Shown in pieces: positions 1-7,952 of a stretch of DNA of 13,806 nucleotides; position 1 is the first letter of the stretch; each line of letters begins with the position of its first letter. This stretch comes from Rickettsiales bacterium. GTDB lineage: Bacteria > Pseudomonadota > Alphaproteobacteria > Rickettsiales > UBA1997. The DNA is taken from positions 1 through 13,806 of the forward strand of contig CANMEW010000028.1 in assembly GCA_947496905.1 (NCBI GenBank), in the 5' to 3' direction. Below the pieces are notes generated by a model. It did no database searches, was not told the origin of the DNA, and saw only the letters and a program-made list of their open reading frames with translations. Made by a program: the position numbers and the translations under genes.

Positions 1-60
1 AAAATAGTTTCTTCAAAAGATTGATCTAAAAACTCTCCTCTATTTGAACTCTTCACCTTT

Positions 61-201
61 GGAACCTCTGAAAAACCATCTTTTCCGGAAATTTTGTCGT
101 TAACAAATTTTTTCGCGAGCACGTACATCAAGGTACGCTTTCCTGCTCAAAAATTTGTTGCCTAAAAATTTCTCGAAAAATCCAAGTTTTTCAGAGGTTC
201 C
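61..201. repeat. 141-bp imperfect palindrome downstream of the AlgX-like gene
   Basis: The outermost arms are perfectly complementary over 16 bases: GGAACCTCTGAAAAAC at 61-76 and its reverse complement at 186-201. Further complementary blocks are nested inside in the right order: GAAATTTT at 88-95 with 165-172, AACAAATTTTT at 102-112 with 149-159, GAGCA at 117-121 with TGCTC at 144-148, and CGTAC at 122-126 with GTACG at 133-137 around a 6-base loop. Mismatches and small unequal loops separate the blocks. It begins 11 bases beyond the stop codon of the minus-strand AlgX-like gene. It could be a dispersed palindromic element or could act as a transcription terminator for that gene; the sequence alone does not decide. 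No reading frame of note lies in positions 1-212. Confidence 0.8.
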
Positions 202-212
202 CTTTCTTAGAA

Positions 213-1322
213 TCACCTAGTCTGGCACTGATTCAACACCACCTCAATTCTTCCTTCCCAAAATTCTTGGATCACAACATTTGGACCATGTTTTGATGGG
301 AATTTCTTGATGATTTCTTCGTTCAAATTGCAGGGAAATTCATTGACGAAGAGACTCTCGGAAAAGTGCTCCGACATTAATTCAAATAGCTCACCAAAGT
401 AAGAATCTTTGTAGACAAAAATTGTCGGCAAAGCTCTGTCATTATTCACAAAAAATGCCGGCTTGTGAAAAGCCTCAAATTCTTTTGAGAGATTTGCCTT
501 GTGGTAAGAATTGATCTTAAATTTTGGCGTTAAGCTGTAATCAACATTAGTCGCAGCGGAATTCATGATGTCAGAAATATCTCCCATAATTTCACCGTCA
601 GATTTATCGATAAAATCTTCGCGTAAATGTGGTTTAAATTTAAGAATTTTTGCGATTTCAACATAGGCGTAATGCCCGCCACGTCTGTTCCAATGCGTAT
701 CTGTTTTGTGGTAAACAATTTCTTTTTCTTTGGCTTTTTTTAAGATTGGTCGCAGGTCTAAAACTGGGAAATCGGGATATTCTTTTTTTAAAGCGCTAAG
801 AAATTTATCAATTCGGTGAGGCTTACTTGGCTTCATGTAGCTAGGTAGAAATTCTGGATAAATCGTACTCTTGTCCGCGGCGATTACCAACAAGTAGTTA
901 ATGTTTTTGCCGCGCATTTTTTTCCAATTCTCTCCAAAAGCTTTCACGCCACGCACAACTAATTCATCACTAATTTTAGCTCTACCAACCGCATCCAAAA
1001 GAGAATTGTGGTTGTCGAAATAAAGCCATCCATCCAAGCCAATCAACGCTCTAGCATCTGGAGATTCATCAAAAATTTTATCCATTAAGTGAGAATTCGC
1101 TGACACTAAAGATTTTCTAAATCCGTAATTGTCGTTAAAAAATTTCTCAAAATTTTTTGGATATTCTTGTGCTTCGTTGAAATTTTTCGGAAGTCTTGGC
1201 TTCTCAATCGGCAATCTTTTTTCGAATAAATCCTTTACTGGCGAAAAGTGAAAAACTGAGTCGAGCGCTGGTAGCGCTAGTATCAGCGCGAATAGAGCGA
1301 TTAATGGTAGATTTTTTTTCAT
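213..1322 (-). CDS. membrane-anchored AlgX/AlgJ-like SGNH-family protein, putative polysaccharide O-acetylation
   Basis: This 369-residue protein has a lysine-led hydrophobic N-terminus (about residues 4-22), which reads as a signal anchor or uncleaved signal peptide, so the rest should be periplasmic. The body resembles the SGNH-hydrolase-like domain of alginate O-acetylation proteins AlgX and AlgJ. FFNDNYGFR (61-69) matches the family's N-terminal motif. DTHWN (208-212) matches the Asp-x-His motif. KDS (305-307) sits where the catalytic serine block lies, with Ser307 as candidate nucleophile. Family members move acetyl groups onto extracellular polysaccharides, usually with an MBOAT partner; none is in this window. 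The gene stands alone and diverges from purC across a 77-bp spacer in which I see no convincing promoter. No Shine-Dalgarno motif precedes the ATG. The substrate is unknown, and a role in another cell-surface polymer is equally possible. Confidence 0.7.
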   Translation of the reverse strand: MKKNLPLIALFALILALPALDSVFHFSPVKDLFEKRLPIEKPRLPKNFNEAQEYPKNFEKFFNDNYGFRKSLVSANSHLMDKIFDESPDARALIGLDGWLYFDNHNSLLDAVGRAKISDELVVRGVKAFGENWKKMRGKNINYLLVIAADKSTIYPEFLPSYMKPSKPHRIDKFLSALKKEYPDFPVLDLRPILKKAKEKEIVYHKTDTHWNRRGGHYAYVEIAKILKFKPHLREDFIDKSDGEIMGDISDIMNSAATNVDYSLTPKFKINSYHKANLSKEFEAFHKPAFFVNNDRALPTIFVYKDSYFGELFELMSEHFSESLFVNEFPCNLNEEIIKKFPSKHGPNVVIQEFWEGRIEVVLNQCQTR

Positions 1323-1399
1323 GAGGCTAAATTAGAATGAGATGAGAGTCTAAGCTTCGATGACAGTACTGGCAAACACACCAATAAAAAATTTTCAAA

Positions 1400-2125
1400 A
1401 TGCAAAAACTGGAAAAAATTTACGAAGGAAAGGCTAAGCAATTATTCAAAACTGCAGATGCAAATCTTTTGATCCAATATTTTAAAGATGATGCAACCGC
1501 CTTCAATGCGCAAAAAAAAGCAGTGATCGAAGGCAAGGGCATTCTAAATAATTCTATTTCTGAATTCATCATGCTGGAGCTTGCTAAGGCAGGTATTGTA
1601 ACGCATTTCGTACAAAAATTAAATAACCGTGAACAGTTGATTAGGAAGGTCGAAATTATTCCGCTGGAAGTGATTGTTAGGAATATTTCAGCTGGCTCAA
1701 TGGCGAAGCGTTTAGGTATTGAAGAAGGCGTGACCATGCTCGCGCCAGTTTTTGAAATATGTCTCAAAAATGATACCCTTGGAGATCCGCTGATTAATGA
1801 CGATCATGCCATCAGCGTTCTTAAAGTAGTTACTAGAAATCAGCTTGATGAGCTAAAAAATTCTGCACTAAAAATTAATAAAATTTTGTGCGAAATTTTT
1901 AAAAAAATTGGAGTCATTCTCGTCGATTTTAAAATTGAATTTGGGTTTGATTCTTTGGGAAAGATTATTTTGGCTGACGAGATCAGTCCAGATAGCTGTA
2001 GGCTTTGGGATGAAAAAACTTCCGAAAAAATGGACAAGGATCGCTTCAGAAGAGATCTTGGTGGTTTAATTGAAGCCTACCAAGAGATCGCAAAAAGACT
2101 TGGCGTAAGTCCTATTAAAATTTAA
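1400..2125 (+). CDS. purC: phosphoribosylaminoimidazole-succinocarboxamide synthase (SAICAR synthetase)
   Basis: This cytosolic enzyme of de novo purine synthesis joins CAIR and aspartate with ATP to give SAICAR. Its 241 residues match the usual length of the bacterial single-domain form. Recognisable family signatures are YEGKAKQLF (8-16) in the ATP-binding N-terminal lobe, EVIVRNISAGS (90-100), and DEISPDSCRLWD (193-204), the substrate and metal-binding segment. The ATG at 1400 is preceded by an A/T-rich stretch without a Shine-Dalgarno motif, but it gives the family N-terminus directly. It is the first gene of a same-strand run, with rph beginning 11 bases after its stop. No other purine gene is present in the window. 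Confidence 0.96.
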   Translation: MQKLEKIYEGKAKQLFKTADANLLIQYFKDDATAFNAQKKAVIEGKGILNNSISEFIMLELAKAGIVTHFVQKLNNREQLIRKVEIIPLEVIVRNISAGSMAKRLGIEEGVTMLAPVFEICLKNDTLGDPLINDDHAISVLKVVTRNQLDELKNSALKINKILCEIFKKIGVILVDFKIEFGFDSLGKIILADEISPDSCRLWDEKTSEKMDKDRFRRDLGGLIEAYQEIAKRLGVSPIKI

Positions 2126-2136
2126 AATAACGAAAC

Positions 2137-2862
2137 ATGCGACTCACAAAAAGAAGTCCCGACCAAATTCGCGAAGTAACCATTCAAGCTAATGTTAACG
2201 CCTATGCCGAAGGTTCCTGCTTAGTGAAATTCGGCAATACTCACGTTCTCTGCACAGCTTCTGTCGAAGAAAAAGTTCCGCCATTTTTACGGAATAAAGG
2301 CACGGGTTGGATCAGTGCAGAATACAACATGCTCGCGCGCTCAACTCATTCCCGCATCAATCGCGATCCATCAAAACCAAATGGTCGCAACATTGAAATT
2401 CAGCGACTAATCGGTCGTTCATTGCGCTCTGTAATTGACGTAAAAAAACTTGGAGAACGCCAAATCACTATTGATTGCGATGTCATTCAAGCCGATGGCG
2501 GAACGCGCTGCGCTTCAATTACCGGCGGATATGTTGCTCTAGCTTTAGCAATTCGTAAAATTTTGGAAAAAAACTTGATCAAGTCCGATCCCCTAACTGG
2601 CGCGATCTGCGCGGTTTCTTGTGGAATTTTTGGTGGTGAAGTACTCGCTGATTTAGACTATTCGGAAGACAGTAAATGTGAGGTCGATTGCAACTTCGTC
2701 ATCAATAAAAATTTCAATTTAGTTGAGGTGCAAGGCACGGCAGAGCAGGGTGAAATGAGCTTTGAACAGCTTACAAAAATGTACGAATTTTCTAAAAAAG
2801 CCGCGGCAGAAATTTTTATCCTTCAGCAAAAAGCGATCGCTGAAAATCAATCTTCTCACTAA
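2137..2862 (+). CDS. rph: ribonuclease PH
   Basis: RNase PH is a phosphate-dependent 3' exoribonuclease that trims the 3' ends of tRNA precursors, working as a hexameric ring. The 241-residue length is typical. Family signatures run the full length: RSPDQIREV near the start (6-14), EGSCLVKFGNTHVLCTASVE (25-44), the AEYNMLARST block (61-70), GRSLRSVID (93-101), the phosphate-site segment DCDVIQADGGTR (113-124), and the DLDYSEDS block (172-179). Position 125 is Cys where most relatives have Thr (GGTRTASIT), a mild substitution. It lies 11 bases after purC and 17 bases before maeB, so cotranscription is likely. No Shine-Dalgarno motif precedes the start. Confidence 0.96.
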   Translation: MRLTKRSPDQIREVTIQANVNAYAEGSCLVKFGNTHVLCTASVEEKVPPFLRNKGTGWISAEYNMLARSTHSRINRDPSKPNGRNIEIQRLIGRSLRSVIDVKKLGERQITIDCDVIQADGGTRCASITGGYVALALAIRKILEKNLIKSDPLTGAICAVSCGIFGGEVLADLDYSEDSKCEVDCNFVINKNFNLVEVQGTAEQGEMSFEQLTKMYEFSKKAAAEIFILQQKAIAENQSSH

Positions 2863-2879
2863 TCCATTTAGATCTAATC

Positions 2880-5183
2880 ATGACCACTAAAAAAGACGTA
2901 GCAAAAAATACTTCACCGAAAGCTGTAGCAAGAAGTTCGAAAGATCTCGAGGCTCTGCAATTCCACATCCAAGGGCAGCCAGGAAAAGTTGCGATGCATG
3001 CAACAAAGCCGCTAAACACTCAGCGAGATCTAGCGCTCGCCTATTCTCCCGGTGTCGCCATTCCCTGTTTAGAAATCCAAAAAAATCCTGATCTAGCTTA
3101 CGACTACACTTCCAAAGGAAATTACGTTGCTGTCATTTCCAACGGAACTGCGGTGCTAGGGCTTGGAAATCTCGGAGCGCTTGCGGGCAAGCCGGTGATG
3201 GAAGGTAAGTCGGTTTTGTTCAAAAGATTTGCCGACATCGACTCTGTTGACATTGAGGTAGCAACTGAAGATGCGGACGAATTCATCAATGCTGTAAAAT
3301 ATTTGGGACCAACTTGGGGCGGCATTAATCTTGAAGACATCAAGGCTCCGGAGTGTTTCATCATCGAAAGTAAGCTTCGTGAAATCATGGATATTCCAGT
3401 TTTTCACGACGACCAACATGGTACTGCAATCATCTCTGCGGCTGGTATCATCAACGCTCTGCACATTTCTGGTAAAAAATTCAAAGAAATAAAAGTTGTA
3501 GTTAATGGCGCTGGAGCAGCTGGCATAGCCTGTTTGGAGCTTTTGAAAGCAATGGGTCTACCGCATGAAAATGCAATTCTCTGCGACACTAAAGGCACGA
3601 TTTACAAGGGTAGAACTGAAGGAATGAATCAGTGGAAATCTGCTCATGCCGTTAACACCAAAGCTCGTACTTTGGCTGAGGCGATGAAAGGTGCTGACGT
3701 ATTTTTAGGTCTGTCAGTGAGGGGTGCAGTCACCAAAGAAATGGTGAAGTCGATGGCTAAAAATCCGGTGATTTTCGCCATGGCTAATCCTGATCCAGAA
3801 ATTACTCCAGAAGAAGTTCATGCAACTCGCGATGACGCCATTGTTGCCACTGGCCGCTCTGATTACGAAAACCAAGTCAATAATGTAATGGGCTTCCCTT
3901 ACATTTTCCGCGGCGCACTTGATGTTCGTGCTTCGACCATCAATGAAGAAATGAAAATTGCTGCGGCCAAAGCAATTGCCGAACTCGCTCGTGAACATGT
4001 TCCTGGCGAAGTAATTAAAGCCTACGGCGGCCGTGACATGAAATTCGGCAAGCGCTACATCATCCCCACTCCATTCGACTCGCGCTTAATTCATGTGGTG
4101 CCAATGGCGGTTGCAAAAGCTGCAGTTGAAACTGGCGTTGCGCGTAAACCAATCAAAGATTGGGATGCTTACAAAAAACAACTTCAAGCGCGTCGTGATC
4201 CAACGGTGAATAGTCTCGGGGCAATTTTTGACAAATTGGAGCGTAGTCCAAAAAAAGTAATTTTTGCTGAAGGTGAGCAGCCAGAAATAATTCGCGTTGC
4301 CGCAATGTGGCGCGATTCTGGCTACGGCAAGCCAATTCTCATTGGTAAAGAAAAGCATATTTTGGCTAACATGGCTGAAGCTAATGTCAGTCGTGATGGA
4401 ATTGAAATTTACAACGCTTCGATTTCTGAGGATAACAATAAATTCACCGACTATCTCTACAAAAAATTGCAGCGCGAAGGTGTTCTGCGCTCTGATTGCG
4501 CCCGCATGGTAAAAAATGACCGCAATATTTTTGCAGCATCGATGCTTGCTTGTGGACATGGCGATGCCCTCGTCACCGGACTTACTCGTGGTTACAGAAA
4601 ATCTCTGACTGACGTTTGGAAAGTGATTAAAAACAAAAAAGATAAAATCGTTCTCGGTGTTTCGATGGTGATCTCCAAAGGCAGAACCATTTTCATCTCC
4701 GACACCGCCTGCTCAGAACTTTCCTCATCCGAACATTTGGCAAACATCGCTATTCAAACTGCAAAAAAAGTTAGCGACATGGGCTTTGAGCCTCGTGTTG
4801 CCTTCTTGTCATTTTCGAATTTTGGCTCGGCTTTAAAAACCGAATCGAGCCGCATTAAACATGCGGTTGAATTACTCGACGGAATGAAAGGAATTAATTT
4901 CGAGTATGACGGTGAGATGACCGCTGACGTGGCGTTAAACATGGATAAAATGTTGTGCTACCCTTTCTGTCGCCTCACCGCTCCAGCAAATATTCTAATC
5001 TGTCCAGGTCTTCACTCCGCTTCAATTGCTACAAAACTTCTCGAAGAAATTGGCAATTGCACCGTGATCGGACCAATCCTTGATGGCTTTGAAAAGTCAG
5101 TTCAAATCGTCACCATGCGCTCGTCAATCAACGACATTCTCAACATGGCGGCAATTGCCGCCGTTGGCGCTTCTTCAAAATAA
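2880..5183 (+). CDS. maeB: NADP-dependent malic enzyme, hybrid form with phosphotransacetylase-like domain
   Basis: This enzyme oxidatively decarboxylates malate to pyruvate, linking the TCA cycle to acetyl-CoA or anabolic pyruvate supply. The 767 residues fit the long MaeB architecture. Residues about 25-430 form the malic enzyme part, with YSPGVAIPCLEI (55-66), the metal-binding HDDQHGTA (176-183), the Rossmann dinucleotide motif NGAGAAG (209-215), and SDYENQVNNVMGFPYIF (327-343). Residues about 445-767 resemble a phosphotransacetylase (PTA_PTB) domain, beginning KKVIFAEGEQPEI (458-470). In characterised hybrids this tail gives no transferase activity but mediates acetyl-CoA inhibition and oligomerisation; that is assumed here. 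Cofactor preference cannot be read with certainty. It lies 17 bases after rph and 15 bases before the next small gene. Confidence 0.95.
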   Translation: MTTKKDVAKNTSPKAVARSSKDLEALQFHIQGQPGKVAMHATKPLNTQRDLALAYSPGVAIPCLEIQKNPDLAYDYTSKGNYVAVISNGTAVLGLGNLGALAGKPVMEGKSVLFKRFADIDSVDIEVATEDADEFINAVKYLGPTWGGINLEDIKAPECFIIESKLREIMDIPVFHDDQHGTAIISAAGIINALHISGKKFKEIKVVVNGAGAAGIACLELLKAMGLPHENAILCDTKGTIYKGRTEGMNQWKSAHAVNTKARTLAEAMKGADVFLGLSVRGAVTKEMVKSMAKNPVIFAMANPDPEITPEEVHATRDDAIVATGRSDYENQVNNVMGFPYIFRGALDVRASTINEEMKIAAAKAIAELAREHVPGEVIKAYGGRDMKFGKRYIIPTPFDSRLIHVVPMAVAKAAVETGVARKPIKDWDAYKKQLQARRDPTVNSLGAIFDKLERSPKKVIFAEGEQPEIIRVAAMWRDSGYGKPILIGKEKHILANMAEANVSRDGIEIYNASISEDNNKFTDYLYKKLQREGVLRSDCARMVKNDRNIFAASMLACGHGDALVTGLTRGYRKSLTDVWKVIKNKKDKIVLGVSMVISKGRTIFISDTACSELSSSEHLANIAIQTAKKVSDMGFEPRVAFLSFSNFGSALKTESSRIKHAVELLDGMKGINFEYDGEMTADVALNMDKMLCYPFCRLTAPANILICPGLHSASIATKLLEEIGNCTVIGPILDGFEKSVQIVTMRSSINDILNMAAIAAVGASSK

Positions 5184-5198
5184 TTTTTCAAAAGACGG

Positions 5199-5597
5199 AT
5201 GAGGGACATCGGAGAACTTCAGGCAGCAGGGGCTTTCGGCACTTCTCATTCACAAGTTTCTAGTGGCGGAGGAATTGCAAGTGGCGGTGGAAAGGGAATG
5301 ATGCCGATTGGCGGAGAGCTTAATGTGTCGCTAGGAAGCGTAGATTCGGTATTTAAAGGCGAAGGAATTGATTCCATGTTTAGTGTTCTAGCTCCTGGTG
5401 GTGGAGTATTTAGTCAAACAATCACTGATCAAATTGCAGGAGTGGTTAATCAACACGTTACTGCGGAAGCTAAGGGTGATCAAGGAATGAAGCTAGAAAG
5501 TTTGGGACAAGGAGAGCGTGTAGCTCCGCCAAATGTACAAGGTGATCTTCAGATGAAAAAAATTGGCGTCATTGGTGGCGGTGGGGCGGAGCATTAA
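5199..5597 (+). CDS. unrecognised glycine-rich small protein
   Basis: I do not recognise this 132-residue product. It is rich in glycine and serine, with runs such as SSGGG (21-25), ASGGGKG (27-33) and a C-terminal GGGG before AEH. There is no signal peptide, transmembrane segment or cysteine. The middle (about residues 40-95) is less repetitive and contains a moderately amphipathic stretch. The gene is supported by position and not by similarity: it begins 15 bases after maeB, on the same strand, and its TAA overlaps the next ATG as TAATG. The start is uncertain. ATG 5199 is followed by a plausible frame, but Met34 and Met35 (near 5298-5303) follow a purine-rich GGAAAGGG stretch and could be the true start, removing the first glycine-rich run. 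Confidence 0.6.
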   Translation: MRDIGELQAAGAFGTSHSQVSSGGGIASGGGKGMMPIGGELNVSLGSVDSVFKGEGIDSMFSVLAPGGGVFSQTITDQIAGVVNQHVTAEAKGDQGMKLESLGQGERVAPPNVQGDLQMKKIGVIGGGGAEH

Positions 5598-5782
5598 TGA
5601 AACCTGAAGAAAAAAAATCAGAACAAAAAAACTGTGGTAACGAGGCCTGCGAATGCAGTAGTGTCGTGTCTGATGCGGCACTAAAAAATAAATCCGAAGA
5701 AAAAATCGAAGTTGTAAAAAATGAGCTTGATCCAACTCATTTTGGTGATTGGCAAGTTAATTGCCGCACGATCGATTTCTAA
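5597..5782 (+). CDS. SDHAF4-like (DUF1674) small protein, putative succinate dehydrogenase assembly factor
   Basis: This 61-residue soluble protein ends in DPTHFGDWQVNCRTIDF (45-61), a good match to the C-terminal signature of the DUF1674/SDHAF4 family (roughly PTR-x-GDWE-x-x-GR-x-x-DF). In mitochondria and alphaproteobacteria, members bind the flavinylated succinate dehydrogenase catalytic subunit and help it assemble. The N-terminal half is highly charged and probably disordered. It carries Cys13, Cys18 and Cys20 in NCGNEACEC, and Cys56 replaces the usual Gly of the signature. The ATG overlaps the preceding stop (TAATG), and a GGAG lies 5 bases upstream, so translational coupling is likely. 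No sdh genes are in the window. The family assignment rests on the short C-terminal motif; function in SDH assembly is inferred. Confidence 0.78.
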   Translation: MKPEEKKSEQKNCGNEACECSSVVSDAALKNKSEEKIEVVKNELDPTHFGDWQVNCRTIDF

Positions 5783-5841
5783 TTTTGGTCAAACTTGTAA
5801 TCTGAGAATCTCAAATTTAAGTTCCGCCGCCCTCGTCTTGG

Positions 5842-5915
5842 GGCTGGGTAGCAAAGTGGTAATGCAAGAGCCTGCAAAGCTTTTATCGTCGGTTCGATTC
5901 CGACCCCGGCCTCCA
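5842..5915 (+). tRNA. tRNA-Cys (anticodon GCA)
   Basis: The 74-base sequence folds as a complete cloverleaf. The acceptor stem GGCTGGG (5842-5848) pairs with CCCGGCC (5905-5911), including one T-G pair. The D arm closes with GCA/TGC, the anticodon stem is AGAGC/GCTTT with one G-T pair, and the T arm is GTCGG-TTCGATT-CCGAC. The seven-base anticodon loop CTGCAAA contains GCA at 5874-5876. The discriminator base is T (5912), as expected for tRNA-Cys, and CCA (5913-5915) is encoded. It lies 59 bases after the SDHAF4-like gene on the same strand and 18 bases from the 3' end of the convergent dxs gene. No clear promoter or terminator of its own is visible, so it may be processed from the upstream transcript. 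Confidence 0.95.
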
Positions 5916-5933
5916 CAATTCCCCTCAGGACTC

Positions 5934-7844
5934 TCACAAACGCAACGCACTCACCATCTTCACAATATCTCCCACACCAAGTCCCACCTCTTCCCGCATT
6001 ACATCAATTTTATTTTGCTCGATGAATTCATCCTTCATGAACATTGCGCGAAATTTAAAATCCTGCTGATCCATCAAACCGCTCTCAAGCAAAAATTGTG
6101 TTACGGCTGAGCCAAATCCGCCAATCACGCCTTCTTCAATGGTGATTAAAATTTTGTGATTTTTTGCTAAATTTTTTACCAATTCTTTGTCGAAAGGTTT
6201 GGCGAAGCGTGCATCTGCGATGGTAATTTTTAGGCCAAATTTTTCTTCCAAAATTTTTGCTGCCTTTTCAACATTTTCTAAAATTGCTCCGTAAGAAAGC
6301 ACCACAACATCCCTACCTTGCTGCATTACGCGACCTTTGCCGATTTCCAAAACCTCGTCATCAAAAAAATTAATTTCAGAATTTGCTTCGCCGCGAGGGA
6401 AGCGAAAAGCGCTTGGGCGATCATTAATTGCGTTTGCGGTGTTAACCATTTTTACCAATTCTTGCCCATCTGAAGCCGCCATCAAAACAAAATTTGGCAA
6501 GTTGATTAAGTAGGAAATGTCGAACGAACCGGCGTGAGTGGGGCCATCAGCGCCAACGAATCCGGCGCGGTCAATTGCAAAACGCACTGGTAATTTTTGG
6601 ATTGCCACATCGTGAACAACTTGGTCGTAAGCGCGCTGTAAAAAAGTTGAGTAAATTGCTACGTAGGGCTTTAAGCCTTCAGTAGCAAGCCCTGCTGCAA
6701 AAGTGACCGCATGTTGTTCGGCGATGCCAACGTCAAAAATTCTTTGTGGGTGATTTTTTGTGAATACATCCAAGCCAGTACCACTAGGCATCGCGGCGGT
6801 GATTGCTAAAATTTTTTCATCCTTTTTTGCAAGCTCAGAAAGCCTTGTGCCGAAAATTTTGGAAAGGGTTGGATGGGATGGAGCAGCCTTTTCTTGCACT
6901 CCGGTTTCTGGATCAAATTTTGCTACGGCGTGGAGCCTGTCACTGCTCTGCATCACGTCAGAATAGCCACGACCTTTCTCGGTCACACAGTGAATCAAGA
7001 TTGGGTCAGTTGAATGGTCGTCGCGAATATTTTTTAAAATCGGCACCAGCACATCAAGATTGTGACCGTCAATTGGGCCAATGTAGTAGAAGCCCATTTC
7101 TTCAAAAATATTGCCGCCCATCCACCAGTCCTTTGTCGCCTTTTCTAATTTGCGTGGAAAATGCGAAATTGCGTCTGGTAATTTTTCAGTAATTTTTTTG
7201 GCAACGTCGCGAATTTTTAAGTAAGATTTGGAAGCGGCGAGTCGGGAGAAGTAGTGCGACATTGCGCCAGTTGGAGGTGCAATCGACATGTCATTGTCAT
7301 TTAGAATGACAATTAAACGATTGTCGTGAAAAAATTCATCTTCGAGTGCGCCCGCATTATTCATGGCTTCGAAGGCCATTCCAGCAGACATCGCACCGTC
7401 ACCAATGACGGCAATTACGTGCGATTTTTCATTCTTAAATTTTTTAGCAACCGAGATGCCAAGTGCTGCGGAAATAGACGTAGAGCTGTGTCCGGCACCA
7501 AACGCATCGTAAGTGCTTTCAGATATTTTCGTGAAGCCAGACAATCCGCCCGCTTGGCGAATGCTGCTCATGCGGTCGCGGCGCCCAGTTAAAATTTTGT
7601 GCGGGTAAGCTTGGTGACCAACATCCCAAATTAATTTGTCATGTGGCGTGTCGAAGACGTAGTGGAGAGCGGTGGTGATTTCTACAACGCCAAGACCGGC
7701 ACCTAAATGTCCGCCAGTTTTTGAAACGGCAGCAATGGTTTCGTAACGCAACTCGTCAGCAATTTTTTTAATTTCCGGAAGCGAAAATTTTTTTAAATCT
7801 GCTGGAATTTTTACTTGGTCGAGAAGCGGAGTTTTTGATGACAT
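5934..7844 (-). CDS. dxs: 1-deoxy-D-xylulose-5-phosphate synthase
   Basis: DXS condenses pyruvate and glyceraldehyde 3-phosphate, with thiamine diphosphate (TPP), into DXP. This is the first step of the non-mevalonate isoprenoid pathway, and DXP also feeds TPP and pyridoxal synthesis. The 636 residues match the family. Visible signatures are GHLGAGLGVVEIT (45-57) with a catalytic-region His46, DVGHQAYPHKILTGRR (74-89), the TPP and Mg-binding GDGAMSAG (148-155) with its following Asn residues, IGPIDGHN (255-262), and the pyrimidine domain with Glu376 in AEQHAV and DRAGFVGADGPTHAG (425-439). A C-terminal transketolase-like domain completes it. The ATG at 7844 gives the expected N-terminus; the bases upstream (CACAAGAA) lack a Shine-Dalgarno motif. 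It is transcribed divergently from dsbD across a spacer containing a perfect palindrome. Confidence 0.97.
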   Translation of the reverse strand: MSSKTPLLDQVKIPADLKKFSLPEIKKIADELRYETIAAVSKTGGHLGAGLGVVEITTALHYVFDTPHDKLIWDVGHQAYPHKILTGRRDRMSSIRQAGGLSGFTKISESTYDAFGAGHSSTSISAALGISVAKKFKNEKSHVIAVIGDGAMSAGMAFEAMNNAGALEDEFFHDNRLIVILNDNDMSIAPPTGAMSHYFSRLAASKSYLKIRDVAKKITEKLPDAISHFPRKLEKATKDWWMGGNIFEEMGFYYIGPIDGHNLDVLVPILKNIRDDHSTDPILIHCVTEKGRGYSDVMQSSDRLHAVAKFDPETGVQEKAAPSHPTLSKIFGTRLSELAKKDEKILAITAAMPSGTGLDVFTKNHPQRIFDVGIAEQHAVTFAAGLATEGLKPYVAIYSTFLQRAYDQVVHDVAIQKLPVRFAIDRAGFVGADGPTHAGSFDISYLINLPNFVLMAASDGQELVKMVNTANAINDRPSAFRFPRGEANSEINFFDDEVLEIGKGRVMQQGRDVVVLSYGAILENVEKAAKILEEKFGLKITIADARFAKPFDKELVKNLAKNHKILITIEEGVIGGFGSAVTQFLLESGLMDQQDFKFRAMFMKDEFIEQNKIDVMREEVGLGVGDIVKMVSALRL

Positions 7845-7847
7845 TTC

Positions 7848-7898
7848 TTGTGATTATTTTATAGATTTTCCAGGCGCCTGGAAAATCTTTTGTGATTA
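7848..7898. repeat. perfect 26-bp palindrome flanked by 9-bp direct repeats in the dxs-dsbD spacer
   Basis: A perfect palindrome occupies 7863-7888, with half-site AGATTTTCCAGGC and centre GGCGCC. As RNA it could form an 11-bp stem with a GCGC loop in either direction. It is bracketed by identical direct repeats TTGTGATTA at 7848-7856 and 7890-7898. It lies 18 bases upstream of the dxs start and 64 bases upstream of dsbD. It could be an operator for a dimeric regulator, a 5'-UTR hairpin of dxs, or a small palindromic insertion with the direct repeats as target duplication. On the minus strand TATAAA (7863-7858) resembles a -10 box for dxs, but no good -35 is seen. Confidence 0.75.
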
Positions 7899-7952
7899 AA
7901 TCCTTGTGGCTGTAGGCTCAAAAAAAAGTTTCAATAAATTAACTAATTTAAA

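Noticed and set aside
4086..4559. 157-codon open frame on the minus strand within maeB
   Set aside because: It is fully antisense to a confident maeB region, its product resembles nothing known to me, and it has no initiation context or neighbours supporting it.
5721..6110. 129-codon open frame on the plus strand spanning the tRNA and the 3' end of dxs
   Set aside because: It reads through the tRNA-Cys gene and runs antisense to dxs, and its product has no recognisable domain.
6803..7192. 129-codon plus-strand frame within dxs
   Set aside because: It is antisense to well-conserved DXS motifs and has no supporting features; it is a shadow of a real gene.
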